Below, in pieces: positions 1-10,895 of a DNA stretch of 64,000 nucleotides. The number at the start of each line of letters is the position of its first letter. Within the stretch, counting starts at the first letter, position 1. The stretch is from Dryocosmus kuriphilus. Its lineage: Eukaryota > Arthropoda > Insecta > Hymenoptera > Cynipidae. The stretch lies in the NCBI GenBank assembly GCA_038277395.1, contig CM076190.1, forward strand, positions 239,272,452-239,336,451, written 5' to 3'. The translations under genes and the position numbers were made by a program. The notes under the pieces were generated by a model, which had not been told where the DNA came from, did not search any database, and saw only the letters and a list, made by a program, of their open reading frames with translations.

Positions 1-120
1 CACATCATCCGGTCGGAGTTCAAGACCATCCGCAACAACCGGTGGGAGCTCAAGACCAACCGCATCATCCGATGCGAGTTCAAGACCACGCGCACCATCC
101 GCTGGGAATTCAAGACCACC
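1..120 (+). repeat. 30-bp coding tandem repeat, four copies
   Basis: A GAGTTCAAGACC-type core recurs at 16, 46, 76 and 106, an exact 30-bp period. Because 30 is a multiple of three, the open frame through it becomes a 10-residue repeat of the form S-S-R-P followed by six variable small or polar residues. The array may continue left of the window. Confidence 0.8.
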
Positions 121-352
121 CTTACCACCCGGTACTGTTTGGATTCCTCGTGGAAGCGAAATTTATATATGGGTTCATGAACTAATTGTGGTTTGGGGAT
201 ATCTCGAACGTCGTGAACCTCGTATAGGAAATGAAGGTCAAATCGGATACGCTGTTGTGGAAACCGAGAATAGCACACACACTGCAGCTCTCTCAGACCT
301 GGTCATAATCCGTGGAATTATTATAGACATGAAATCAGAAATGAAATTCTGA
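2..352 (+). CDS. unknown protein, 3' part (open at left edge)
   Basis: The frame is open from the window edge to a TGA at 350-352, 116 residues. The first ~40 residues are Ser/Pro/Arg-rich and low in complexity, made by the 30-bp repeat. A more globular stretch follows, with hydrophobic beta-like runs around WIPRGSEIYIWVHEL and VVWGYLERREP. I do not recognise the family. The layout (disordered S/P-rich segment, then a compact ~75-residue domain) resembles the exon pair at 15709 and 41793, but I see no clear sequence match. A second frame becomes open near the end (see 297-528), so the true C-terminus could come from that frame through splicing, or a frameshift may separate the two. A real start codon lies outside the window. 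Confidence 0.4.
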   Translation, partial: TSSGRSSRPSATTGGSSRPTASSDASSRPRAPSAGNSRPPLPPGTVWIPRGSEIYIWVHELIVVWGYLERREPRIGNEGQIGYAVVETENSTHTAALSDLVIIRGIIIDMKSEMKF

Positions 353-528
353 GTGCTTTATCCCTAATATGTCGTATAGAAACACCATCTTTGACTCATT
401 TAAGATCAAATCTCGTACCACACGGGATAAGTCTAAAACCGCGCGTTACTCTGTTCGACCCATATCTTGGCAATATAGCACAAGCAGACTTATACGTAGA
501 GTCTGAGTCTGATTGTGATTCAGATTAG
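297..528 (+). CDS. candidate terminal exon or frameshifted C-terminus
   Basis: A pyrimidine-rich run ending in CTCTCTCAG (to 296) looks like a 3' splice acceptor. After it a frame different from that of the upstream ORF is open from 298 to a TAG at 526-528. It encodes a plausible C-terminus (HNPWNYYRHE near the start, a basic middle, and an acidic tail ending VESESDCDSD). ATTAAA-like poly(A) signals follow within 30 bp. It could be an alternative last exon, or the continuation of the 2-352 protein after a one-base slip. Function unknown. Confidence 0.3.
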
Positions 529-1079
529 ATTAAAGGCTTGACTGGGTACTTCAATTAAACAAAATATCAGAATCTGGTTATTAAAAATTGGAATATTACC
601 GCGTAACTCCTAGATATCGCAAAACAATTTTTTCTTTATTCTGTGAGATATATTACTGGTCAAATATAGAAAATATCAAGATTCTTGCAATCTGCCATGT
701 TAGAATTTAAAATCAAATATTTTAGGTTAACATCTGTGAGTTTAAGAAGACTTCTTTGGTTCAAGGGAACGGCACAGAGTGTGGCCGAACAAATATTTTT
801 TCAGTTCAAAGTACTATTTGCTGTGCCTTTAAGAAACACAGTGAGCAATACAAAGAAATATTTATCTGAAACTGTGAAATATTGCTTGCAGGAGAAAATT
901 TTATTAACAACACATACATTATAAAATATATTAGCAAACAATATTCATTAAGAAGTGCGCTGTCATATATATATAAAATTATCTCTAAATCACAAAGAAG
1001 CGAACAGTTGCTTTTATAGGACATCCATTTCTATAGAATTATATATTTTTATCTTTTATACGTAAATTTTTTTGGCGCA
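529..1079. other. A+T-rich spacer, no supported gene
   Basis: Short open frames occur on both strands, but none has a recognisable domain, a splice context or any copy elsewhere in the window. I see only A+T-rich, probably intergenic DNA. Confidence 0.5.
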
Positions 1080-1118
1080 CGATTCAAAATCGAATTAAAT
1101 TCATTCGATTTTAAATCG
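1080..1118. repeat. 39-bp imperfect palindrome
   Basis: The arms CGATTCAAAATCGAAT (1080-1095) and ATTCGATTTTAAATCG (1103-1118) pair with a single mismatch around a 7-bp spacer. It could be the tip of a small fold-back element. Confidence 0.55.
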
Positions 1119-1135
1119 CACGCGTAAAATTTTGA

Positions 1136-1208
1136 CCAATGGCAGCTTACACTGTTGGATCACGCGTACGGTGGCTTCAGATTGGTTGCGACAATTCTTG
1201 CGACCAAT
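1136..1208. promoter_or_regulatory. cluster of three CCAAT/ATTGG boxes
   Basis: CCAAT at 1136-1140, ATTGG at 1181-1185 and CCAAT at 1204-1208 lie within 75 bp. The last two form a 9-bp inverted repeat (1181-1189 with 1200-1208). CCAAT boxes bind NF-Y in animal promoters, but no downstream gene is recognisable, so this may be part of an old transposon end. Confidence 0.25.
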
Positions 1209-1287
1209 CAGAAACTAGCGGTTCCCTTCATTTCTGTCCGTGGAATACAGCAGACACACACTTTCCTTCAAAGTATGCTTGATGATC

Positions 1288-1321
1288 AACATTCCAGCAA
1301 GAAATTTCGTGCCGGAATGTT
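1288..1321. repeat. short hairpin
   Basis: AACATTCC (1288-1295) pairs with GGAATGTT (1314-1321), and the stem extends with an internal GC/GC pair. Small inverted repeat of unknown role. Confidence 0.4.
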
Positions 1322-2705
1322 ATGATTCTCGCACACTCTCAGTTCATCAAGAATGGGCCCTTTTCTGCTCATTTTTTGGTGCATAAACTGTGAGCTTCCC
1401 GTACAGTGTTGCAAAAAAATATTTTGAGGGAGCTTAAGTGTTTAATGAAATTTCAGAGTGTTCAGAAATTTCAAGACGTTTATGTATGTTTAATACTATC
1501 AGTAAATAAAGTCACCATTTTATTCGGTTTTAAGTTTTCTTAGTAATTTATAAACATTTCCGCTAATTTTAGGGAATTTTAGAAGATTTCACAGGTTACC
1601 GAGGATTTCTGGACATTTTAAGTGATTCCACGAGATTTTAAAGGACTTCCACTCCTACGCATTATTTTAAATATAAAGGCACTACAGTATTTCTACTTTT
1701 GTCACCTAAAATTCAACAAGTATTTAAAGTTCCTCATCACTTTTTTTGACAGTTCAATGACACTTGTCATTTAATATCCAATATGTATTTCGAAAAATGA
1801 AAAGAACGCTCTGAGATTCTTGCTCTCTCCTCTTTTAAAAATTTTTTTTTTTTGTTTTTCATTTATTAAAAACTTTATGTATTAAATTTTTACATTTTTT
1901 TTTTAATATCATAAATATAAACATTTTAAGTATATTTTTTAAATGAAAAAATCGCTTATTTAAACTTTTCGCAAAAAAAGTTATTTTCTATGAAAATTAT
2001 TATTTTTATCAATTTGTTTAAATACTGAGCATATTTTAAAATGAGAATATGAATGGAAAATGATTTTCAATTAGAATTGAAATTACACAACAAGTTTTTT
2101 ATAATTGTTTTAAAAATACATTTTATTAATATTAATAATATTAATAATATATCATTAGCTATTTAAGCTACCTGACCTGTCAGCTTTCCGCGGAGAGGAC
2201 AATCTCCTTCGAAATGATTTACACAAGAATTTCAGAACTAGGAACGATATTGTCAGATATTGTAAGCTGAAATTAAAAAATTTATATATGTAAATTTTTG
2301 AAACAGTTTTTCGGAATAAGTTTTATCACAGGCCGGAAGTTTTTTGCTGTAAATTATTTTTTGTAATGCTTCTTTACAATCTCTTTGATTTTTTCTAAAC
2401 CCCATTCTAATTGCATATAGCTGAAACAACCTAGCGGAACATACAAAAAATTTTTTGAAAATGAAAGAAAAATTAGGACATGTTTTATTCTCATCCACAT
2501 GTATGCTCAGATATATAAATATTAGAATCGTTACCTCACGAAGATGGCAACACCGCTTGAGGTGAGTACGTATGGAGAATAACGTGCTTCTATATATACA
2601 GCTGAAGTCACTTTTGTACCTGCTGTATCTACAAAATATATATAATACAAAAATAAAAAATTGTTACCACTCTTTTGAGAAACCTGTTCAAAGGCCCTCC
2701 TTAAC
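1322..2705. other. A+T-rich spacer
   Basis: Homopolymer runs and an ATTAATA-type microsatellite near 2125-2150. Several 60-80-residue frames occur but are uninformative. No gene or recognisable element is visible. Confidence 0.5.
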
Positions 2706-2927
2706 GTATATATGGGGCATAATTTCTTAGAGTACCCACCTCGAAAATGAAAGTTGTCCGATCGGGAAAAAAATTGGCTCAATTCAGTCCTATTAGATAG
2801 TTCTCCTTACACCAAAAATTAATTCGTTTCGATAATTATTTATCAAAGTGGAGGGGGTACAATTTTTTGGGGTTTTAAGCAAAGCCTTATATTCAAACAT
2901 TTGTAACTTTTTTCCTATTACATTAAA
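2706..2927 (+). repeat. left terminal inverted repeat
   Basis: Matches the reverse complement of 5776-5990 over nearly its full length with scattered mismatches. Confidence 0.7.
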
Positions 2928-2944
2928 AAAAATTGCACTATAAT

Positions 2945-4196
2945 TTTTTTTTTTTGTTTGGCGGAGGAGGAGGTGGAAATGCTTTTGACGGACTGAGTGT
3001 GGGACTCGGCCTGACGGCCCTTACCCACTAAAACCATCTCCACCCCCGGCACTCGGACAATAAGTCCATTGTGCCACACCGCATTTCCCGCACTTTGTTG
3101 TGGAAACAAGTCCCATCCCGTGCGTGTACAAAGGTCAGGCTCTTTGGTTTCAGAGCCCTAGACCCTTCCGTCTCCCTGTTCAAGGGAGTGCTCCTGGAGC
3201 TCCTTCTCCTCCCACCCACATGACGGTCCTGAGGAGCGGCTCCATATGAAGTCCGTTTTTCCAAGACCCCTTGTGAGGAGCCCTGGCTGCCCGGTAACTC
3301 TCTCCTTCGCCACTTTGGAGTCGTCCCCTTAGGAGCCATCAGCGTACCCTTAGGATCCGTCCCCTTTGGAGCCGCCCCCTTTTGGTGATGGGTTAAAAGG
3401 TGAGGCATAAGGACTCGCGCCCCTGATATTCCAGGAAGTTTTGACATTACCCCCTGGGAGGATCGCGACTTGTGTGTCTCCCTGTTCAAGGGAGTGCCCA
3501 TGGAGCCCTTTTTCCTCTTACCTGCATGACGGGCAAGAGGTATTGCTCCAGACGAAGTCCGCTGTTCCAGGACCCCTTGTGTGGAGCCCTGGCTGCCCGG
3601 TAATTCTTTCCTTCGCTACTTGGAAGCCGACCCCTTTGGAGCCGTCTCCTTTTGGCGATGGGTTAACTAAATAAATAAATAAAGTCCTCTGAGAGGGACC
3701 CTTATTATATTACTTGTGTTTTCTGTGTTCGCCATATTGGGCCTAACGTGAGAAGCTGGGCATTTACAGGACTGCTCCCTGCAAAGCCCCGCTTACAAGG
3801 AGAGGGTTTGAATACTAAGGAATTCGACCTGGTATCCCTAAGTCTCCGTTTCGACACTTCCTTTAAACTCCTCCATGCCCATCTCAATTGAGGGGGCAAA
3901 CCGGAGCATTCAAGGATTTGGTAACCCTGGTGCCATTCAGCTTTCTACACGGCGATCACATCTTAGCTTGGGAGCATGAGCACTCGCGCCCTCGATATTC
4001 CAGGAGGCTTTGCCATTGCCCCCTGGAAGGATCGCTTCTTCTTCAGGGTCCCGCAGACCAGAGACACCCAGTTCCCCAGAGCAGCCGTATCTCGCGATAC
4101 AGTCCCTCTGGTTCACCTAATCTAGGCCGCTCGTCCGATTAGACCCCTAAGCCCTCCCAGCGACTACAAGGTCATGTCATCCCCAGGGAGGGTTCA
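2945..4196 (-). mobile_element. nested G+C-rich retroelement-like insertion
   Basis: This block is far richer in G+C than its surroundings. It begins at a run of T and, read on the - strand, ends in a poly-A tail, as a retroposed copy would. It contains a ~306-bp direct duplication: GTCTCCCTGTTCAAGGG starts at 3170 and again at 3476. A third partial match (CTCGCGCCCTCGATATTCC) lies near 3982. An (AAAT)n run sits at about 3667-3684. Frames through it are shadows of the repeat. The class (LINE 3' region or SINE-like composite) is uncertain. Confidence 0.4.
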
Positions 4197-4661
4197 CTAT
4201 AAATGTTTTTCATATATTTTTTTCAGGCTTTCTGGTGACCATAACGATTTTTGAAAAAATTCAAAATATGATCCTAATTTTTGAAAATGAAGAAAATAAA
4301 TATGACTTTTTTTCAAATTTCGACAATTTTTTTTTTTCTTCAAAATCATTTTAAAAGAAAGCTGAGATTTTTTCCTATAAGACTCCCAGTTTTCAGAGTG
4401 TCAAATTAATTTGTCTTTGAGTAATGGAACGATACGTAAAGTTGGTGGGAGATGTGACGCACATATATTCGCAGACCTCTGCGAGTGAAGTGGTGAGAGG
4501 TCGGGCTGAACGCAATTCTGTAGCCGCGTGCCACATCGACGGGACCGGTGAGTAAGCTGGTTGGATATTTGGAAATAGCGTGACTTTGGTCATTCTTATC
4601 TGACAAAAGTACTTTTTGCACGATGCTCTTTAAAAATGTGAATAAAATTTGTGTTAATGAA

Positions 4662-5530
4662 GTGGGATTTGAAATTTCGTTACAGACCGACAGATGCACT
4701 CTAAAGACTCTGGTAATGGATACTGATGAATTTCTAGGTGATTTCTGTAAAGGCTGTTGAAAATAAAAACTCATCACTTTATTTCAAAGAAGCAATCATC
4801 TTTTTTCGAAAACCTGAAGGCAAATTTATTGCCTAGGGAGATTTTGATTTGCTTCGATTTCGCTGAGAATTACGCCTTCATTGTTCAGAATGCAGCACAA
4901 TCATTCGACTGAAATAAAGACCAAGCTATAGTATTCATTGTGGTGATTTATTATAAAAAATTTGGAGAGCTCAAGCACTTAAGTATCGCAATCATATCTG
5001 ATAACTTAGCTCATGACATGGTGGCTGTTCACGAGTATCAGAAGACAATAGTAGATTAATTTAAAACTCATTTCAGGCCACATAATATCTACTCCTTCAC
5101 TGATGGTGCCGGGCAACATTTAAAAAATAAGAGTAGCTTTGTTAATCTCCAAGCCCATGAAGAAGATTTTGGTATCTAAGCTGAATGGCACTTCCATTGT
5201 ACATCTCATGGTAAGGGTGCATGTGATGGTATAGGAGCGAATATAAGGAGACAAGCAGCACGTCCAAGCCTACAGTGTTCTCCGAAACATTACATACTCA
5301 CTCCCCATGCTTTGTTTCAGTGGGCAAAGAGTAACTGTAAGGAAACCGAAATTTTTTCAGCAGCAAAGAAAATCATGCCTTAGCCACCGAATTATTGAAA
5401 GCAAGATTTGACAAAGCTGTTACGATGTCAGGTACAATACAGTATCAGGCTTTCATTCCCACTCAAGATGGAAATCGTTAACTCAAGAAGTTTTCGTCCT
5501 CTGAGAAATACGACATCTTCTCGAATGGCA
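4662..5530 (+). pseudogene. transposon-encoded protein of a widespread arthropod/cnidarian family, decayed
   Basis: One reading path gives, in order, TDRCTLKTL, CFDFAENYAFIVQNAAQ, SDNLAHDMVAVHEYQK, YSFTDGAGQHLKNK, EDFGI-stop-AEWHFH, and TSHGKGACDGIG. I know this signature from many uncharacterised, transposon-associated arthropod and Hydra proteins; the D-x-A-E-N, FTDGAG and SHGKG.CDG motifs look like a divergent nuclease or transposase core, but that role is inference. Breaks seen: a frameshift near 4750, TGA at 4910, TAA at 5057, TAA at 5177, TAG at 5381 and another shift near 5385. It continues to about 5530. It lies between the inverted ends of the host transposon and is presumably that element's own gene. 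Confidence 0.65.
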
Positions 5531-5775
5531 AAAAACATAAACCGCAAATGGGGTCTGGAAAGAAAAGAACTGTTGAACCTATCGCCAAAAAATCGAACAG
5601 AAAGACACATAATATTACCACATAATATTACATAACTTAAAAAACTGACACTAAAGAGTTGCGCAAAGATCCTCGGCGTGAGCGCACTAGGGGAGATCGC
5701 GCGTCACCCGCCCCATCATTTCATTTTGTTTACGTATCGTTCTATTACTCAAAAATATTTATAGTGAAATTCTAT

Positions 5776-5990
5776 TTAAGGCAATAAGGAAAAGGTAACA
5801 AATTTTTGAACTTAAGGCTTTGCTTAAAAAACCCAAAAATTGTACCCCCTTCAATTTGATAAATAATTATCAAAATGAATTAATTTTTGGTGTGAGGAGT
5901 ACTATCTAATAGGACTACAATTGGGCCAATTTTCGTTTTCGAGGTGGGTGCACTTCAGAAATAATGCTGCATATGCATAAATATTTGAAA
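5776..5990 (-). repeat. right terminal inverted repeat
   Basis: Reverse-complement partner of 2706-2927. Confidence 0.7.
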
Positions 5991-6058
5991 TATGATCATG
6001 GAAAGTGGGGGAGACGAGAACGTAGGGTGGACTACACGGAGGTGACAAAGTACAGCTT

Positions 6059-6062
<4 letters not shown>

Positions 6063-6102
<40 letters not shown>
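6063..6102. repeat. (AT)n microsatellite
   Basis: About twenty uninterrupted AT dinucleotides, running into a T-rich tract. Confidence 0.95.
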
Positions 6103-6104
<2 letters not shown>

Positions 6105-8289
6105 TTATTTTTTTTTGTACTGGGGTAATTTATTCCCCTCACCATATAACCTAAAAAATCGATTAAACTCATTTGATTTTTGGGAAAAGCCAGCCAAGAC
6201 ACTGATCAATTTGACTATCTGCAGCAGTCGATGATAGTCACGACTAAAAATGAGCTAGCGTGGCTATGATTTAATTCAGCTGTTCTGTTAGTTTTGTGTC
6301 TTGTTACAGTAACGTCTAGAACTTAACCATAAACCTTATACTAACGTAAATCAAACCCACTTTTCAAATTTTGAAGTTAAAGACCCTCAAGTATCAACTC
6401 AACGTCAAAACATCCAAGATTTCCATAGTTCTGTCATTATTCGAGTATTTATAGTCTCCGTTTATGTTTCATCATCCTTTTCATGTACCACAATCATCTG
6501 TCGGACGGTATATCGCCCACGCAGGGTACGAAATCAGAGAACTTGGCACATTGGGACGGAATTCGGATTTACGGAGGTGGCGCAACATCGTGGGAAGGGA
6601 TCCTTTTGTTCAAGAATGCAGGGTCACAGAACGCACGTCTACTTCTATTTAATGCTGCTGTGACAGGTATAAACAATGACGGCGGATCCGCGAGGCAGGA
6701 TTTCATACCCAGTTGTCGTGTACCGACTCTAATAAAGGGAAACTAGCCAAAACGTGTTCGTGCAGTGTGCGGAGCTCGGCCGCTCTGCTCTAATCTCCAG
6801 CTCGGGGATTCACGTTCTTCGGCATGTCGACGTGCGCATGGCCCGTAGAGTGAGATGGTCATGCGCACGCCACGCATTCGATCCCCCTGGCAAATTTCGG
6901 GGAGACCACGCCTCGGTCTAATAACTTCTTGCCGAACTGCTCTGATAGTGAACAGGAAGGTCTGTCACTTTTCAATTAGTGTCTTGCCTATGTTATTATA
7001 TTGAGAAGACGTCCATTTATCGTTTCATTTTTAACAGAGCAATTAAGAATGAACGGAGGTCGTCACAAGTTGCCAGGTGGGTCATATCTCTGATTTCGAT
7101 CTCTCTTTGGTGATTTTGGCCCTTCAGGCTCTCGTGTGTAAAGTTTTATCGGAAAAAGTGCCAACCCGCGTAATGCCTACCCAGAATGCGTGAGTGGTTC
7201 ATCCTTTAACAGCGTGATTCCTTACCTCTCCCCTCTATTGCGAAAGTGGGGCTAGTGTCGGGGTTAAAATCGATCCTGAGGATCAAGTTTGATCAGATGC
7301 GGAAGTTGAACTCTTAAGGAATGAGGAAGTCAGCCAAGAGCATTAAGTTGGCAACGAAGTTGACTTCTGCTAGGAGCAGAACATGCGCCAGGACTTAATT
7401 GTGTAAGATGAGAAATAAGTGTATTATGATTATTATGCCATTAAGCCGTTTCGATTTTGTGGTAAGCATTAAGTCTTTCCATTCTAGGCTAGTTGCTTTA
7501 CCAGGGATTAAGAAATCTAAATGGCAAGGGTAACTCGTATGAGTTACATGCTTAAAAAAGGAAACTTCAAGGAGATGTTTCTCAGAGTCAATAATTACAG
7601 TTTTGTTAACAAAAGATCTGAGATCAAAGATCTTAGTAAAATATATTACAGTCTTACTTTATCTACGTATCAAAATTTTTAAAAGCTGTAAAAACATCAT
7701 TATATGATTGTATAATATTAATGCTGATATTTGAATTTTTGGCACTGCGCTACAATCTTGTCAGAGAGGTTATATAAAATATATCAAATAAAATAGAATA
7801 GAAATAAATACAGAAATAATATCACCCAGCACAAAAAATTTGCTGTAACTGGAATGAATTACTGTTACCATATTACTATTTACTATTATTCAATAAACAT
7901 TATGTGAGAAAAAAAAACTATTTTTCGGTCTCATCCATATCAAACATTTATTAGAAGCATGTACAAATAACGTCTCGGAATCGGACCGAGTGCCTCATAA
8001 TATTATCTTTACATTACGAGAAGTTAAAACTAAATAAATAGTAAAAAGATGTCAAGTTTTAAAGGTTAAATTATAAAGATAAAAGAATATCTATGAAGGT
8101 TCAACATGAGTTTTAAATTATATTTTAAATTTCAGAGATTTATCTTAATTCTCAGTCTATGAGCAATCTAAACAATGCTACGACGACGTTTTATAGGAAT
8201 TCTTTTATCTTTCTATTTTATCTTTCAAAACTTTGGCTTCCACTTACTATTTATATAATATTAATTTTTCGTAATGCAAAGTTACTCTG
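6103..8289. other. spacer with no recognised gene
   Basis: A G+C-richer patch (about 6480-7430) has an 87-codon frame at 6483-6746 and a 9-bp hairpin at 6832-6868, but no known domain. 7430-8289 is A+T-rich with nothing I can identify. The patch may be an unclassified repeat. Confidence 0.4.
6832..6868. repeat. 9-bp inverted repeat
   Basis: GTGCGCATG (6832-6840) is the exact reverse complement of CATGCGCAC (6860-6868), with a 19-bp loop. Confidence 0.6.
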
Positions 8290-8594
8290 ATGCACATGGC
8301 AGATTTACTAATTGATGAGCCGACTGATAAAGAAATAGAAATGGCCATAAAGGAGTTGAAAAATAACAAACCCGCGGGCATTGACGACCTACTGACAGAG
8401 CTGATAAAAAATGGTGGCTCTTGCCTCCAAGGTAAATTTGTAAATTTGTACGCGCAATCTGGAAAACAGAATGCATACCGGAGAAACAGAATACCTCTAT
8501 TCTTATACCCATTTTTTAAAAATATCGATAAAACTATCTGTAACAGTTATCGAGGAATTTCACTTGTGCCTTCGTGCTAAAAGATCCTGTCCAA
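8290..8594 (+). pseudogene. LINE reverse transcriptase fragment (N-terminal fingers)
   Basis: The frame reads DEPTDKEIEMAIKELKNNKP, then AGIDDLLTELIKNGG and SYRGISLVPSC. This is the hallmark spacing of the reverse-transcriptase N-terminus in APE-type non-LTR elements (KLKNxKAxGxDGI, then NYRGISLL). It stops with TAA just after that motif and no catalytic palm follows. Sequence detail differs from the LINE at 10.9 kb, so it is a different family or a diverged copy. Truncated and dead. Confidence 0.65.
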
Positions 8595-8904
8595 TGTAAT
8601 CTCAAGTAGGTGGGGCTGGTGTGAGTTTGCTCTGCCGAAGTGTTAGCTGCGGTTGATCATCAGGAGCCAGACCCATCAACCTTGATCAGGGAGTACGTGG
8701 TGGCTACAAGGATCGGAACCTGCAGTGCTCCGGGCGAGTCCGGTCCGTCCGTGTATTCCGGGACCGGTTAAATGAAGTCTGGGCCTCGGCAAACTGGGAT
8801 TGGACTGCGGTCCGTGGTTATACCCGTTCCTAGCTCTTTCGGCCCGCCCCTACATGCACCATGCGCTGGTGAAGCAACTTATGTCAGATAAACCAATAGA
8901 TCCA
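8595..8904. other. G+C-richer stretch between two LINE fragments
   Basis: No open frame of note and no recognisable motif. It may be LINE-derived, but I cannot support that. Confidence 0.3.
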
Positions 8905-10075
8905 ATCTAAAGAAAGAAATTCTCTTGCAAGGACCACACACAAAGCAAGAAATAACTCATTACCTGACTAACTGGATGAAGAAGAGAGGACTGCAACTGG
9001 AACCAGAGAAGACAGAGGCAGTCCTATTGACCACAAAGAGGAAAATTAAACCTATTCTCTTCGAAGTAGAAAAAACAAAAATCACACCGACTAGGGCCTT
9101 GACACAGCTGGGAGTGTGGTTGGATACCAAAACCACATTTTTGGTCTAAATAAAGGAGACGGTGAAAAGAGCCGAGAAAGCAATGTTAGCTCTGGCCTGC
9201 TTGATGTCTAACGTAGGTGCTCCAAACGCGTCCAAAGAAGAACCATGTCGAGTGTTGTACACTCGCAGCTCCTTTACGCGCCTCCTGTTTGGTACGCAGC
9301 GACGCACATCCACAACACCGGCAGAAACTCATTAGATTTCAGGGGATTATGTCCATCAGAGTGTGTAGCGCGTACCGCACAATCTCAGCGGAAGCAGTAA
9401 GTGTAATTATAGGGATACCACCCATATATCTGCTGGCTAAAGGAAGCACAGGGACTTACAAAGGCAAGGGAAAGCAAGAGGCCAGGAAGGACGTTATGGT
9501 CAAGTGGCAAGATGAGTGACGAACAAGCGAGTATGGGCGCTGGACGCATAAACTTTTCCCGGTCATCGCGGCATGGCTGAACCGTCCACATGGAGAAGTA
9601 CTACTTGACGCAGGCACTTTCAGGACATGGCTGCTTTCGTAAGTTTCTGTTCGATCAAAAATAGGCCCCTGTTGAAGAATGCACACACTGCGGCGAAGTT
9701 GATGATGCCGAACACACTCTGTTCCTGTGTATCCTGTGGAAGGATGCAAGATCAGAATACTCCAGGACAGCGAAAAGATCCTTCAACGCGGCAAACTTGA
9801 CAACGAGCCTAGTCACATCACAGGAAGGATGGGAATGCGCTTACAAAGCAATCAGGACCATAATTGAGACAAAGGAGAGAGAAGGCAGAGAACTGTGCTG
9901 AGGAGAGCACAGAGGCAGGCACCCAACTGAAGTAATGCTAACACGGTTTCCGGTGTGGTGTGCTTTGATATAGGGAGGAGGGGTTTTATTCGGTACACAC
10001 CCGACACTACGCGACCATGAAATGGGTGTCTTTTGAAGATTTACCCTCCTCCCAAAAAAAAAGGCTAAACGCATA
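8905..10075 (+). mobile_element. R1-like non-LTR retrotransposon remnant, 3' end
   Basis: Frame fragments give, in order, NWMKKRGLQLEPEKTEAVLL (reverse-transcriptase end), SSVVHSQLLYAP-like, RFQGIMSIRVCSAYRTISAE, and a C-terminal zinc knuckle CTHCGEVDDAEHTLFLC. This order is characteristic of the C-terminal half of R1-clade ORF2. Reading requires several frame changes. The coding part ends at a TGA at 9899-9901. A ~170-bp tail follows with a run of A near 10050. It lacks everything upstream of the reverse-transcriptase thumb (5' truncated) and is not in rDNA as far as the window shows. Confidence 0.75.
8925..9901 (+). pseudogene. R1-like ORF2 C-terminus (thumb plus CCHC knuckle)
   Basis: The 75-codon piece 8925-9149 ends at an in-frame TAA. 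The next piece, 9217-9519, switches frame and covers the conserved CSAYRTISAEAV region. A third covers the CX2C...HX4C knuckle at about 9670-9735 and ends with ETKEREGREL-C-stop. The knuckle's Cys and His residues are all present, although the ORF is broken elsewhere. In the R1 family this domain acts in RNA or target binding. Confidence 0.7.
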
Positions 10076-10895
10076 AAATCACATAATTTTCCCCCAAGTG
10101 TTAATTTATTTTCATGTTAGCTTTGCAAAATACTAGTTGTTTAGATAGAAAGTCATCAAGTATCCAATTGGTGGTAAAGTTCTGCAAAATTCATTTTAAA
10201 ATTTACAACATTTAAAACCTTGGTATATTTTAGGAATGCCTAAAGGAATTCTGATATTGAAGGAAGTTCTTCAATTTTACGAAAGTTTTTGATATTTGGG
10301 AACATGTACGAAGTGGAGAAAATTATTTAATTCGTTTTGAATAAAGATTTGCATATTTTAAATAATTCAAACAATATCGGTGGTATTTTCCAGCTTAATG
10401 GCCCAACTGCAGGAGGCAGGTTCCTTCCACAGTATTCACAACCATTCACGAGCGTTTGTGTCTGACTTTGTTTTACTTGCCTTCATATCCATTGTCCTCC
10501 TCTTCAATTTCGATGACCGAAGTTTTTTGGTATGGGACTGACGTCGTGAGTGCACGTATCACACTATAACGACTTCGCTAAATATTTCAGAAAACTACTT
10601 TCAATTGTGAAATACATTCTTCGCTTTTACTTAATAGCTGGTTCTGTATACTAAACAATGAATATAAACAGTAATTTAGCTTCGGGTGATTGGATTGATG
10701 CTTCTATTGATAAACGGCATACCCCCCGGAAAATTTCAAGATATGAATGGAATCTGGGTGTTAAGAATGCTCGAGGTGTAAATGATTAATATGTGATATA
10801 ATTGCTCAATTCGATGCGTACGAAAGTGTATATATCTTACGTTTACCTGAAACAAAAAAGAAAGTATGTGAAATTGCGAATGTAGAAGACTACGG
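10076..10895. other. A+T-rich spacer
   Basis: No open frame with a recognisable product. It may include the decayed 5' region of the LINE that becomes readable at about 10.9 kb. Confidence 0.4.

Larger units (their letters stand above)
2706..5990. mobile_element. DNA transposon with ~220-bp terminal inverted repeats, disrupted
   Basis: The sequence at about 2706-2927 recurs in reverse complement at about 5776-5990, sharing long tracts such as CCTATTAGATAGT and AATTATTTATCAAA. The two arms bracket a 3.3-kb unit. Inside are a G+C-rich nested insertion (about 2945-4196) and a + strand pseudogene (4662-5530). I could not fix the exact termini or a target-site duplication. The element is dead: its ORF has three nonsense codons and at least two frameshifts. 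Confidence 0.7.

Noticed and set aside
685..1024. Two overlapping 70-80-codon frames on opposite strands
   Set aside because: No domain, no copies, and composition like the surrounding A+T-rich spacer.
3028..3501. 157-codon - strand frame in the G+C-rich insert
   Set aside because: Its internal repeats follow the 306-bp duplication and low stop density in G+C-rich DNA; no recognisable domain.
4406..4777. 123-codon - strand frame
   Set aside because: Antisense shadow of the dead transposon ORF that runs on the + strand from 4662.
6483..6746. 87-codon frame with a Gly-rich, globular-looking sequence
   Set aside because: No known motif, no acceptor or promoter context, and an overlapping frame of similar length; not enough to call a gene.
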